Assembly: GCA_963848825.1 (NCBI GenBank)
Contig: CAWKFA010000015.1
Location: 620,001-684,000 of the forward strand
Reading direction: 5' to 3'
Source: CAVVSQ01 sp963848825
GTDB taxonomy: Bacteria > Planctomycetota > Planctomycetia > Gemmatales > Gemmataceae
Length of the DNA: 64,000 nucleotides
Shown: positions 37,833-47,757 of the stretch, in pieces
Layout: the number at the start of each line of letters is the position of its first letter
Numbering within the stretch: position 1 is the stretch's first letter
Program-made: the position numbers and the translations under genes
The notes under the pieces: model-generated
Database searches by the model: none
What the model was told of the DNA's origin: nothing
Seen by the model: only the letters and a program-made list of their open reading frames with translations

Positions 37833-37977
37833 GTTTCCATCTCCCTGAAATGAAAAATAGTGACCGATCTTCGACCGGTCAAAGCGGCACGCCGGCAAAA
37901 CGTGCCCCGACAATGGGCCCTGTGGCCGTAATAGAAATGGTTTTAGGGTTTTTAGGACGGCTTGGGGAGAGTGCCGT

Positions 37978-39567
37978 TTATGGTTTTGCGGCGGTTTGCA
38001 AGACTGGGCCTGGCGCCGCCGGGGCCAGCACAGGCACAGTCTCGAGTGGCTGCGCCGAGCCGCGGAAAGGCCGTGCGAACGTGGCCAAAACCTTGAGAAC
38101 TTCGTCATGGCGCAGAAAAGCCATGTTCATGACCAGCATCATGAGCGAAAAGGTTTGCAGGCCCATGAAAAGACCGATCAGCCCATGCAGAAGGATGGCC
38201 GCGATCAGAAAAAGCCAGCGGAGACTGGGCCGCCAGATGAGAAACGCGTAGCCGATTTCAAAGGCAAGAGTGAAATAGCAAGCGAACGTCAGGAAAAATT
38301 CGATGCGCAGCTTATCCTGTCCCAGCCAGCGGAGAAACTCGGTGTATACCTGCATGCCACCAATATCCAGGGCCATGGGCGCGAACTCGAAATTGGCGAG
38401 TGTTCCCCATACCGCCGTACCGTTCCACCAGGCTGTTCCTTGCAGCTTGGTGAGGCCGGAGACCAGATAAATGATGCACAGGTGAATCTGCAAAAGGCGG
38501 AGGGCAAAATTGGTCGACACGGTCGGTACGGGATTGACGGAGTAGGCAGCCGGTCGAATGGCGGTCTCGGCCAATGCCGGCATGCGCCACAAGGCCCGCC
38601 AACGATTGATCACGCGGGGCTTCGCTTTGCTCCACCAGCGGGCGATGAGGCGGTCAACGGAGAGGGCCCCGCCGCTCGAGCCAATCATCAGGTAGAGAAG
38701 AACGATCATCATCATCGTATCCACGCCGAACAGGATCGCGGGATTGCGATGGATGTACCATAGGGACGTCATCCAGGTCAGCACGGAGGTAATACGGGTG
38801 CAGAAACCAATTGTGAACAAAAAGGTCACCAGGACAACCAGGCCATGAATGATAGCCATGGCAGCCGGATCGGTGACGTGAAACCAGATCGACCAGGCTG
38901 GCTGGCCGAAGGAATAGAGCAAACGGGGATCGACGCCCATGTTCCTGGCCATGAAGGCGAAGATTTCCTGGCTTTCGGCGGCACTCGCTGGATAGGCGGG
39001 AGGCGGTCGCTTGAGGACGTTGGCGGGGTGCTTCATGTATTCATCGATGTACTTGAGTTTCCAGTCCTCTTCATCGGTGGGCATCGGCAACCCGTACATG
39101 CGCAGGTCGGAGCCGTAGACCAGTCTAAACTTGTAGAGATATTCCGCTTCGAGCTCCGTCTTGGGGAATGGCGGAGGTGGCAGCACTCCCCACCTTTCCT
39201 TGTAGGCTTTTTGGTAATCTTTTTCGAGCGGGGTAGTTGCCACGGCCGAGGAATAATCGCGGCCGCTCAGGGGGATCACAAAGTTGGGCCTGTTGCGAAC
39301 AATATCCAGGCGCAGGGGCAAATCATACCAGGCATTCGGACCCATGGAATCCTGCAACATGAAGGTGCACGCGAACACCGTGTAGGTCGTGATGGCGCCG
39401 CAGGTAATGCGTATGCACGCCAGGATAGTTGGGTTCGCGGGCGTAAACCAAAAGCGATTCCAGCCGGAGAAATTAAGGCGCGGCAGCATGACCTTGAGCG
39501 CATAAATCGCCGCAAGGGCGAGCCCCAGCAGGGTTCCATAGCCTAAGAGCGTGAGGAAGATGTCCAT
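37978..39567 (-). CDS. HTTM-domain membrane protein (vitamin K-dependent carboxylase-like)
   Basis: A 529-residue polytopic protein with the HTTM (horizontally transferred transmembrane) architecture: NPTILACIRITCGAITTYTV, a long loop, LVVLVTFLFTIGFCTRITSV, WYIHRNPAILFGVDTMMMIV, LRLLQIHLCIIYLVSGLTKL and WWNGTAVWGTLANFEFAPM. Only part of this family carboxylates glutamates, so activity is not proven. The next minus-strand gene upstream encodes another multi-pass protein and the gap is 76 bases, which suggests one operon. C-terminus is Pro/Ala-rich. Confidence 0.85.
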   Translation of the reverse strand: MDIFLTLLGYGTLLGLALAAIYALKVMLPRLNFSGWNRFWFTPANPTILACIRITCGAITTYTVFACTFMLQDSMGPNAWYDLPLRLDIVRNRPNFVIPLSGRDYSSAVATTPLEKDYQKAYKERWGVLPPPPFPKTELEAEYLYKFRLVYGSDLRMYGLPMPTDEEDWKLKYIDEYMKHPANVLKRPPPAYPASAAESQEIFAFMARNMGVDPRLLYSFGQPAWSIWFHVTDPAAMAIIHGLVVLVTFLFTIGFCTRITSVLTWMTSLWYIHRNPAILFGVDTMMMIVLLYLMIGSSGGALSVDRLIARWWSKAKPRVINRWRALWRMPALAETAIRPAAYSVNPVPTVSTNFALRLLQIHLCIIYLVSGLTKLQGTAWWNGTAVWGTLANFEFAPMALDIGGMQVYTEFLRWLGQDKLRIEFFLTFACYFTLAFEIGYAFLIWRPSLRWLFLIAAILLHGLIGLFMGLQTFSLMMLVMNMAFLRHDEVLKVLATFARPFRGSAQPLETVPVLAPAAPGPVLQTAAKP

Positions 39568-39643
39568 ACCAAAAGTCCTATCGTCGATTGCGCCCTGGAA
39601 GCCTCATGACTTCCAGTACAGGGCCGCACCTGGCTCGCTGCGG

Positions 39644-41254
39644 TCAATTGTCGTTCGTGGCGATTACATGACGACCTTTTTTCTCGTCAAACTGGTAGAT
39701 CCAGTCCGGGTCGCCCGCATGTTTGGCGACCCAGCTCTTGACGGGCGATTTCAGCATGTTGGTCGGGGGGTCACGCAACATGGGGAGCAGCCAAAATAGA
39801 AAGGGGTCCCCCTCCTTGATCATTTTTCCCTTGGCATCGTACTCCGTCGCGTCGAGCAATTCGCCCGTGGGGCCATAGGCTCCCAAATAAAATGGCCTGT
39901 AATTGGCAGGGTCGCGTGGGTCCATGCGTTCGTCGATAAAGGGACCCGGTTCGGGGAAGGCGTGGACGACCCGATAAATCTTGATGGTCTTTATTTTCCA
40001 GTCCGCATGGGTGGGGTGCGGCTGCAAGGCGACGTGGCGGGCACAGGATTTAATCAGCGCCAGGCTGGCGGCATTGGGCTGGAGGAACTGCTGCGGTATG
40101 GGAATGTGCGGATGGAACGGGACGATCAAGCCATCGGCCGTAATGTCCGGCTGGCCAATGTTGCCGACGATCTTGTTGGCGCTGTGTTCAATCCGCCGCG
40201 CGTACCAGTCGGCATAGACCAGGCTGCCATCCAGCTTGGACACGACATAAGGAACGGGTGTAGGTTCGCTGGGGACCGTGTTTTCCGTGAGGGCCAGCAT
40301 GCGCTGGTATTCAAGCGCGACGGTATAGTTGTGCGCACCGTTTTCATCGACATCAGGCACCTTGAGCCAGTGCGCCCACATCTTGCCACTGGAGTCCTCG
40401 TAGAACATCCGGAACCAGAGAGAACTGGCGGGGCCCGGTTCCGGGGCATAAAAGTGGTAAGCGTTATTGAGATACATGAATTCCAGATAGGGCTGAAAAA
40501 CTCGCGACCAGGTTTGCTGGGCGATCCAGGGAGAACCCGGCGGCACCGACATCACCGCTGTCGCGATGCCAGTGAAATGTAGCAAGATCAACACGCTCAC
40601 GACCAGGCGCCGCATGGTCTGGGAAACGAGAACCAGCGGTGCGGACCCGAACGCGACCAAAAACAGGACTGCCAGGAACAGCCGCATCGAGTCCCAATCA
40701 TATTTACTGTCTGGATTGTAAAGTGCCCGGCAGGCACAAAAGGTCGTGGCCGCGGCCATGAGCAAGATGGCGGCGCTTTCCTCGCGCGGCGTGACCGTGC
40801 AACCCGGCCGTGCTCGTTTCAGGCAATAGCCTGCTGCAGCCATGCTCAGAGGGCCCACGACAAACCAAATCAGGATCGCTCCATTGAGGCGCAACTGCAC
40901 CGGATTGACATCAACAAAGCGCAAAATCATCAGCGTCGTCACGCCAACAGCGCTCAGGGCAAAGAGGATCGCCAGACCAAGCAGGATCGCCAGCCGGAAC
41001 CTGGGCGCCAGGCCATCCACATAGGCCGGCGCTGAAGAGTTGAGCCGCAGGGCCACCGCGGCAGCGGCGCTGAATAAGCCAATAAAAAGGAAACTAACGC
41101 CAAGGCCGTTGAGCGATTCGCCTTGCACGAGGGCCGTCAGCCAGTTGGCCAGGCCAATGACCAGGCCAAGAATACTCCAGGGCCACGGATTGGCGAGGAT
41201 CCAGTCGCGTCGGGATGTTGCATGGTTGTCGGCAGGAAGCATGAGAGGTCCCAT
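39644..41254 (-). CDS. multi-pass membrane protein, HTTM gene neighbour
   Basis: The first 240 residues hold six or seven hydrophobic segments (ILGLVIGLANWLTALVQ, GLGVSFLFIGLFSAAAAVAL, ILLGLAILFALSAVGVTTLM and others). The remaining 290 residues form a soluble region with YLNNAYHFYAPEPGPASSLW and a stretch typical of proteins found beside HTTM genes in planctomycetes. No catalytic motif is recognised. It starts 105 bases after the transglutaminase stop. Confidence 0.7.
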   Translation of the reverse strand: MGPLMLPADNHATSRRDWILANPWPWSILGLVIGLANWLTALVQGESLNGLGVSFLFIGLFSAAAAVALRLNSSAPAYVDGLAPRFRLAILLGLAILFALSAVGVTTLMILRFVDVNPVQLRLNGAILIWFVVGPLSMAAAGYCLKRARPGCTVTPREESAAILLMAAATTFCACRALYNPDSKYDWDSMRLFLAVLFLVAFGSAPLVLVSQTMRRLVVSVLILLHFTGIATAVMSVPPGSPWIAQQTWSRVFQPYLEFMYLNNAYHFYAPEPGPASSLWFRMFYEDSSGKMWAHWLKVPDVDENGAHNYTVALEYQRMLALTENTVPSEPTPVPYVVSKLDGSLVYADWYARRIEHSANKIVGNIGQPDITADGLIVPFHPHIPIPQQFLQPNAASLALIKSCARHVALQPHPTHADWKIKTIKIYRVVHAFPEPGPFIDERMDPRDPANYRPFYLGAYGPTGELLDATEYDAKGKMIKEGDPFLFWLLPMLRDPPTNMLKSPVKSWVAKHAGDPDWIYQFDEKKGRHVIATNDN

Positions 41255-41359
41255 GGGGACAAGCGCTGCGTTCGAGGCCCAGTCCCCGTGAGACCTCTTC
41301 TGAAATGTGCCCCTTTTTAAGACGCGGGCAATACCAAAACTTGCGCCTGTGGCAAGTTT

Positions 41360-43702
41360 TCAGGGCGCGGCGGCAGGTTGGAGCGATTTTTCCAGGGTGT
41401 CAACGATGCGCTCCGCCTCCGCTTCTTGACTGTCCGTCAAGGCATGTCCTCCGAAGCGCGTCCGGTAAAGCAGGTTTACCAGGACCTCGGGACTCGAGCC
41501 GCAGCGCTCGTCCAGGCCGCGGCGTTCCAGGCAAGACCTTGTTAAAAGGGCAAATTCGAAAGGAGTTTGTCCTGGCTGAGGCTGCAAGTGGAGCAGTCGG
41601 CGGGCCACATCCAAAAAACGCGGATAAAAGCCGGCTAGCGGGAAATCCACATCGTGGCTTGCCCCCGTGCTAGCGAGTGCGAGGCGCCACCGGCGCCGAA
41701 GCCTGTAGGCCAAAAAGCCTCCGATGGCAACCATGCCCACTCCAAGAGAAATTGGCAGCAAGCTCCAGGCGTTGCCCGGGACCAGGTCCGTCTCAAAAAG
41801 ATCAAGGGCGCGTGCCTGCTGATCGGCGTTATAGTCCATGATGTAGCTGCGCCAGAGATTGTCGCTTTCCGACCAGCGCTGGAACAACCAGCCGAACCAG
41901 GGGAGCGGTGGTTTGACGGTCCTCTCGCCGGTGGGTGTCGGGTCCAACGTAAGCCATTGACTGTCGGGGAGGAGCGCCTCGACCCAGCTATGGGCCTGGC
42001 TTTGCCGAACCAGGTAATGGCCCTGCCCTAAATGTTCGAGGCCGCGGTAGCCTTTGACCACACGAGCCGGAATGCCAATGGAGCGTAGCATCAATGTCAG
42101 GCCGCCGGCATAGCGTTCGCAGTGGCCCTCCTTGACGTTGAGCAAAAAGTCAGCCAGTGGGTCCATGTCCATGCGGTGGCGGATGCGTTCCAGGCTGTAG
42201 CCAAATTCTCCGGAATAGGCGAGATAGCTGGTCAATGCCCGGGCAACTTTGGCGTGAGCCGCACCGTCGACGCGCTCGTTGGCATCCAAATCGCAATCTG
42301 CCTTGGAGAGCCCAGGCAGAGTAGCCAGGACCTCTCGCACCCAGGGCGGGATCGCCTCGGGAATACCTTGGTTTAAAAGGTACTTGGCATACATGGGGTC
42401 CATCTTTTTCGCGGGCACGAGGTCGGTGCTTGCTTGCTTGCGCGTTACCTGGCCATATTGATGCAGCCGATTGGAGCGGTGCATGTTCGTTTGCAGGGTA
42501 TCGGTGCCCAGCCAATGGAAGAAAAAGCTTTGGACCACGGGCGTTTCGCCAAGATAGGGGTTGAGGCCAAGAAGGAGATCGGTCAGCGGTTCCGCGAGCA
42601 CCAGGCCTCCCGCCGCGGACAGCCGAACCTTGAAATGAAGATAATAATCTGGGTCGGCCAGGAGAGCGTAAGGTTTTTTGGGGTGCCCACGCGTTTCCTC
42701 GGCGGCTTCGGGAAGAACTCCCAGGGCTATCGGTTTGGTGCTGATGTTGGAAATAAGTCCGGGCGGTGCCGCGCGTTGGTCCCAGCTCGTCCAGCGGCCG
42801 TCCGCGTAGTAATCGAGTGTTTGCACATACCAGCGCATTTCCGGCTCCAGGTCGAGCTTGGGGCCATGGACATCCATGGCATTGACCTCGAAGGCCGTTT
42901 CGGAACTCAATTCGATCTTGCCCATGCGATTGAGGTCCATGCCGCCTTCAAACCCGCCCCGCGAACCCCCCTTGGCAGCGCTCGATAGTTGCTTCGGTTC
43001 CCACTGGAAGTTATCCTGCCTCGGCGCGAGCAGGAAAAGCACCAAACCAATAACGACCACGGCGACTGTCCAGCGGGTGACGGCGCCCAGCCCGAAATAA
43101 CGCCAGGGCACAAGCGGCGTGCCCAGCGCGCCAGCGACCGGGAACAAAGACTGGTCTTCGGCGCACCGGGGAGCGACGCGCTGAGCCAGGGTGTGTTCGC
43201 GGACCTGGTAAAAGAGGGCGAGCGACCACAACAACGCCGCGAGATAAAATACCAGCAGCAGTCCAAACATCGGCTCGGCGGCCAGTACGCAGCTCAAGGT
43301 GGCCATCATCAAGCCGATCGTCTGAATCACCCAAAAATCAGCGAAACGTATGGGCCGGAACAATTTGACAAGAAGCAAAATAATCAGCACAGGCCCCAGA
43401 TGTGGCAAAAGGCCGGCGGGCCAGGGGACGCCGGAAGCCATCAGTTCTTCTTCACTGCGAGGCAACTGATAAAGGATCCAGAAGGCGGCACCGATGGCGA
43501 TGACCATGCCGAGGCGGTTGGCCGCGTCCTCGCTCAGCGCGCGCCGCCCTTCCCAGCGATAAGCCAGGGCCATAAGGGCTAATGTGCCTGCCAGGAAATA
43601 ACCGATCCAGCCCAGAAAAAATGATTCGGCAAGTGCCAGACAGGCGCAGGCCAGTGCCAGCGTGACGTAAAAGCTCAGGCGAAAGGCGGTCGCGAGGAGC
43701 AT
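41360..43702 (-). CDS. TgpA-like membrane transglutaminase
   Basis: Five or six N-terminal transmembrane segments (DUF3488/TgpA-like) lead to a periplasmic transglutaminase domain with Cys in KEGHCERYAGGLTLMLRSIG, His in QSQAHSWVEALLPDSQW and Asp in LTLDPTPTGE. Then come another TM helix (LLPISLGVGMVAIGGFLAYR) and a C-terminal DUF4129-like tail. ATG 43702 is chosen because AGGACGG lies nine bases upstream; the open frame reaches a TTG at 43723. The gene heads the minus-strand envelope block. Confidence 0.87.
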   Translation of the reverse strand: MLLATAFRLSFYVTLALACACLALAESFFLGWIGYFLAGTLALMALAYRWEGRRALSEDAANRLGMVIAIGAAFWILYQLPRSEEELMASGVPWPAGLLPHLGPVLIILLLVKLFRPIRFADFWVIQTIGLMMATLSCVLAAEPMFGLLLVFYLAALLWSLALFYQVREHTLAQRVAPRCAEDQSLFPVAGALGTPLVPWRYFGLGAVTRWTVAVVVIGLVLFLLAPRQDNFQWEPKQLSSAAKGGSRGGFEGGMDLNRMGKIELSSETAFEVNAMDVHGPKLDLEPEMRWYVQTLDYYADGRWTSWDQRAAPPGLISNISTKPIALGVLPEAAEETRGHPKKPYALLADPDYYLHFKVRLSAAGGLVLAEPLTDLLLGLNPYLGETPVVQSFFFHWLGTDTLQTNMHRSNRLHQYGQVTRKQASTDLVPAKKMDPMYAKYLLNQGIPEAIPPWVREVLATLPGLSKADCDLDANERVDGAAHAKVARALTSYLAYSGEFGYSLERIRHRMDMDPLADFLLNVKEGHCERYAGGLTLMLRSIGIPARVVKGYRGLEHLGQGHYLVRQSQAHSWVEALLPDSQWLTLDPTPTGERTVKPPLPWFGWLFQRWSESDNLWRSYIMDYNADQQARALDLFETDLVPGNAWSLLPISLGVGMVAIGGFLAYRLRRRWRLALASTGASHDVDFPLAGFYPRFLDVARRLLHLQPQPGQTPFEFALLTRSCLERRGLDERCGSSPEVLVNLLYRTRFGGHALTDSQEAEAERIVDTLEKSLQPAAAP

Positions 43703-43805
43703 GCTGCTGATTCCGTCCTGCAAATCGAAGTCTTATGCCTCTTGCCTTCCATGGCTCCGAACACAAAATGTTAACTGACTTCGTGAATTTTCACAAGTGG
43801 CGCTC

Positions 43806-44944
43806 ATGGTAAAACCTGCCGAGGCACCCCCAAATCCGCAAACCGCCCGGGCCCCGGAGTGGGCGCCGCACATGTGGCAGGGGTGCGATTTCTTCGCCTG
43901 GATGAGGCTGCTGGCACGCAATCGCTGTCGGGTACACTGGCCGTATCTGTATGTCGCCGTCATTGTCACCATCGTTTCCTTCTGGCATACCCTTCTCCGC
44001 TGGCTGCAGGACGCGATCTTTGGCCGGCACTGCGCCAGACCAAAATCACGCTGCCGCCGATTTTTATCGTTGGCCACTGGCGCACCGGCACGACGCTGCT
44101 GCACGAGTTGCTCATTCTGGATCCGCGCCATGGCTATCCCAACACCTACCAATGTTTGGACCCGAACCATTTCCTGCTCACCGAAGGGCTGATCACGCGT
44201 TACCTGAAGTTTTTGGTGCCGGCGCATCGGCCGATGGACAACATGAAGGCGGGCTTCGAGCGCCCTCAGGAAGACGAGTTCGCCCTGTGCATGCTCGGCC
44301 AGCCCTCGCCGTATTTGACCATCGCTTTTCCGAACAATGGGCCCGTCGATCAGGATTTTCTCGACTTCAAGGGTGTTCCAGCCGGCAAGTTGAGAAGCTG
44401 GAAGCGCACCTTCAAACTGTTCCTGAAGCAGGTCACCTTCAAGACCGGCAAACGCCTCGTGCTGAAATCGCCGCCGCACAGCGGTCGCATACCGGTCCTC
44501 TGCGAAATGTTTCCGGGTGCCTTGTTTGTCCACATTGTTCGCGATCCTTATGTGGTTTTCCCATCAACGGTCAACCTGTGGAAAACCCTCTATCGCAGTC
44601 AGGGCTTGCAAAAACCAACCTTCGCGGGCCTGGAGGAACAAGTCCTGACGACTTTCACTCGGCTATATGAGCGATTGGAAGAAGGCAAAAAGCTACTCCG
44701 GCCCGGCCAATTCTTCGAATTGCGCTATGAAGACCTGATCAAGGACCCGGTCGCTCAGATGCGCCGCCTGTATGACGCGTTGAAGCTAGGTGGCTTCGAG
44801 GAATACCGGCCGCGCCTGGAGTCTTACCTGGCCGGCACCAGGGGATATGAAACCAACAAGTATCAGCTCGGCCCCGAGGAACGCGCCGTCGTGGCACAGC
44901 GCTGGGGAAACGTGATTGCCCAATATGGCTATGACCGGACGTGA
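43806..44944 (+). CDS. sulfotransferase family protein (one frame change)
   Basis: PAPS-dependent sulfotransferase. The first frame begins MVKPAEAPP and has a hydrophobic segment (WPYLYVAVIVTIVSFWH). Near 44030 the frame changes, after which IFIVGHWRTGTTLLHELL is the 5'-phosphosulfate loop and FVHIVRDPYVVFPSTVNLW the 3'-phosphate motif, with KRLVLKSPPHSGRI between. It ends at 44944 with VIAQYGYDRT. A GTG at 43797 is an alternative start. Substrate unknown; a glycan or lipid is likely from the family. Confidence 0.82.
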
Positions 44945-45034
44945 TTCGCCGCCAGGTTGTGCCAGGCAAATGAAAAATGTTTGCTGAGTTTCAGTCATCG
45001 TTATTTTTGTCCGCGCCAGTCCCAGGAGCCAATG

Positions 45035-45763
45035 ATGCGTCCCAATCAGCGCCGCGCCGATGAGGTTCGTCCGATCACCTTTCGCCGGCGCTATACGCGG
45101 CAGGCCCCAGGAAGCGTGTTGGTCCGCACCGGCCGTACGACCGTGCTGTGCACCTGTTGCATCGATGCCAGCGTCCCCCCTTTTCTCGTAGGCACTGGCA
45201 AAGGCTGGCTCAGCGCCGAGTATGGCATGTTGCCAGGCAGCACCAATACGCGCAAATCCCGCGATCGAGCCGGCAAGGTCGATGGTCGGGCCGTTGAAAT
45301 ACAGCGCCTTATAGGCCGCAGCCTTCGGGCAGTGGTCAATCTCGACAAACTGGGAGAACGCACCCTCTGGCTGGACTGCGATGTCATCGAAGCGGATGGC
45401 GGCACGCGGACCGCGAGCATTAACGGTGCCTTCGTGGCGCTGGTCGATGCGCTCAATTCCATCAAGACGGACCTGGGCCCGATACGCGACATCCTCAAGG
45501 ACAGCGTCGCCGCCATCAGCGTCGGCCTGTTGGAGGACGAGGAATTGCTGGACCTTGAATACGTCGAAGATCGGGACGCCGAGGTCGATATGAATCTGGT
45601 GATGACGGGCTCGGGCCAGTTCGTGGAAATCCAGGGCACGGGCGAGGAAGCGACTTTTAGCCGTCAACAACTGGACAGGCTGCTCAAGCTGGGCAAAGTT
45701 GGCATTGACGCGATAACCGCGAAACAAAAACGTGCTCTGGGCTCCGGCTGGCCTTTTGATTGA
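45035..45763 (+). CDS. rph: ribonuclease PH
   Basis: RNase PH is a phosphorolytic 3' exonuclease that trims tRNA 3' ends. RADEVRPITFRRRYTRQAPG, GWLSAEYGMLPGSTNTR, REIQRLIGRSLRAVV-like AVEIQRLIGRSLRAVVNLD, and WLDCDVIEADGGTRTASING are family marks; QFVEIQGTGEEATFSRQQLD is near the end. 242 residues. ATG 45035 has AGGAG six bases upstream; ATG 45032 is also possible. Confidence 0.94.
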   Translation: MRPNQRRADEVRPITFRRRYTRQAPGSVLVRTGRTTVLCTCCIDASVPPFLVGTGKGWLSAEYGMLPGSTNTRKSRDRAGKVDGRAVEIQRLIGRSLRAVVNLDKLGERTLWLDCDVIEADGGTRTASINGAFVALVDALNSIKTDLGPIRDILKDSVAAISVGLLEDEELLDLEYVEDRDAEVDMNLVMTGSGQFVEIQGTGEEATFSRQQLDRLLKLGKVGIDAITAKQKRALGSGWPFD

Positions 45764-45797
45764 CGGTACCGGGCGTGGCTAAATAGTCTGGTTGCAG

Positions 45798-45904
45798 CTA
45801 GCAGCCCGTTGAAAAAGGGGTCAGACCCCCTTGAAGCGAGCAGAGTTTTCAACGTTTTTGTAGGGTAACGAAGGGGTCTGACCCCTTTTTCAACGGGCAG
45901 CTAG
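45798..45904. mobile_element. palindromic MITE-like element, copy 1
   Basis: A 107-base element bounded by CTAG with inverted ends of 32 bases differing at one position: CTAGCAGCCCGTTGAAAAAG then GGGTCAGACCCC at the left, its complement at the right. Each arm contains the smaller palindrome GGGGTCAGACCCC. The interior is about 43 bases. No coding capacity. A nearly identical copy is at 46276-46381. Confidence 0.8.
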
Positions 45905-46275
45905 GCGATTCGGGTGAGCTGAGGCCTTCTTTTTACTGGCAGGAGGCTAACCGCGTATCACCGTTAGTTTGTGCGTCGTAAGGCTCCGAGGTTTCTGGCG
46001 TCCATTGCGGACTGCCAACCGAACGGCAAAACAAGTTACCGTTCCTGGCGACGCGGCGGCGGCTATGCAACGCAGTCCCGCCGCATAGCAAAATGGTATG
46101 CAAAATGGTATGCAAAATGGTATGCAAAATGGTATGCGTCGTGGCGGGGGGGTGCCCGGTGCACGCATACATACCATTTTTACAGGCGAGCATCCTCAAT
46201 GGCACCCGTGGCGATGGTGTCCTAAAACATCTTCGGCATGTCCGCCCTGGTCTGGAATGCCAGCCAGTGGTCGGC
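45905..46275. other. non-coding gap between the two palindromic elements
   Basis: About 370 bases with no supported gene. Short open frames cross it on both strands, but they have no ribosome binding site and include the AT-rich 12-base tandem repeat. An inverted short copy of the repeat core (ATACCATTTT) is at 46171-46180. Confidence 0.5.
46088..46137 (+). repeat. 12-bp tandem repeat, four copies
   Basis: GCAAAATGGTAT is repeated four times without change (46088-46135), plus GC. The unit is a multiple of three, so open frames pass through it as four-residue repeats. The core AAAATGGTAT recurs inverted at 46171-46180, so a hairpin can form. It lies between the two MITE-like copies. Confidence 0.9.
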
Positions 46276-46381
46276 CTAGCAGCCCGTTGAAAAAGGGGTC
46301 AGACCCCCTGAAGCGAACAGAGTTTTCAACGTTTTTGCAGGGTATCGAAGGGGTCTGACCCCTTTTTCAACGGGCTGCTAG
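46276..46381. mobile_element. palindromic MITE-like element, copy 2
   Basis: A 106-base element, near-identical to that at 45798. Its 32-base inverted ends (CTAGCAGCCCGTTGAAAAAG...) are perfect. The interior differs from copy 1 at only a handful of positions. CTAG at both borders could be a target duplication or part of the ends. Confidence 0.8.
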
Positions 46382-46510
46382 TGGTCCAAAACCTCATCCC
46401 CCAGAATCGGTGGCCACACCCGACCGTACCTCCTCGCCCGCAGTCGTCTTGAATCGTTACTCTCGCTCTGCTATACGCCCTCTGGACGACCCGGTTCAGG
46501 AGGGGTAGCG

Positions 46511-47729
46511 ATGAAGCGCCTGGCAATCTTAGCGGCTGTACTGACACTGGTTGCCCAGACGCACCGTGCCATGGCCCAGACCAGCGAACCGGGACCCGGC
46601 GCGGGCGGCTCCGTTTTGAAAGATCCCTTTGCCCCGGCGGCGCCTGTTAAACCGCCCCCGAGCTGGCGGTAGCTACGTCGAATCGATGCTTTATCAAACG
46701 AACCCGGCGAATGCTGCTGCCGACTCGGCCAACCGTTATCCCCGGCCTCCCGACGAAAAGCCCGACATCAACGTCGATATACAGGTCAAGGAGGACCTTG
46801 GGCCCTGGATGATCATGGTACACGCCTACATCGGCCCCGAGGCGCCCATCATGGCCCGGCAGATGGTGACCGAGTTGCGCACCAACTATAAGCTGCCAGC
46901 CTACACATTCAATTACGGCGCGGAAGAAAGACGCAAAGAATATGAACGCGTCAAGGCGCAGGTTGAACAATGGAAACAACATCTTGCCAAAAACGGCATG
47001 TCCACCGACCAGCCTATTCACCTGCGAACCATCCGCATCAATGAACAGGTCGGCGTCCTGATTGGCGGTTTTGCCAATGAAGCGGCGGCGAAAAAGTTTC
47101 TGGATGAGCGCATCCGCAAGCTCAAGCCCCTGGACCCGGCGAAAACCGGCGTGATGCTGGACAAACGCGTTTATTATGGTGAAGAGAAAAAGGACAAGGC
47201 TGAGAAATTGCAGGAAGGTTATGTAAACCCTTTCCTCGGAGCCTTCGTGGCTCACAATCCGAAGGTCAAGCAGACACGCCCGGCCGACTGGGACAAGCCG
47301 GATATCGATCTTTTGCGAAAATTGAATTCCGGTGAAAGCTTGAGCCTGTTGACATGCAAGAAAAAGTACACGCTCGCCGTGAAGGATTTTCCGACGCCCA
47401 CCATGGTGGAAACGAAAGGCAACTCCGGTTCATTTATTGAAAGTTTTCTGGGCACGAAGTCCGCCGCCCGCGTGGATATCGCGGCCACGAATGCGCACAG
47501 CATGGGCGAATTGTTGCGCCAGGCCAGACTCGATGCTTATGTACTCCACACCAAGTACGGCAGTTATGTTTGCGTCGGCGGTTTCGACGCGACCACGGAC
47601 CCGGCCATGCGCAGCATGCAAACGCTTCTCGAGACCAAGGTCATGCCGCAGGTCTACCAGTCCATCTCCGCCGCCACCAATCACCCGCTGACGCCGTCGC
47701 CGGTGGTGCCGATGCTCGTGCCGCGTTAA
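46511..47729 (+). CDS. exported protein of unknown function (one frame change)
   Basis: ATG 46511 after AGGAGG starts a signal peptide (MKRLAILAAVLTLVAQTHRA). The frame changes near 46658, after a Pro-rich stretch, to AGGSYVESMLYQTNPANAAA, and continues to 47729. Features include PWMIMVHAYIGPEAPIMARQ, IRINEQVGVLIGGFANEAA and a repeat-like C-terminal part (AYVLHTKYGSYVCVGGFDAT). The arrangement recalls SPOR-like repeats, but I cannot confirm that. About 405 residues when joined. Confidence 0.68.
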
Positions 47730-47757
47730 ACGCCAACTGGTTTTCTCGGCCAGGCTC

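Noticed and set aside
37996..38763. 255-residue open frame opposite the HTTM gene
   Set aside because: It is antisense to a clear membrane protein and has a composition typical of reverse-strand translation.
46088..46180. Possible CRISPR array
   Set aside because: The units are 12 bases and adjacent with no spacers; no cas genes are present.
45971..46225. Open frame with four AKWY repeats across the tandem array
   Set aside because: It exists only because the 12-base unit is a multiple of three; no start signal and no similarity on either side of the array.
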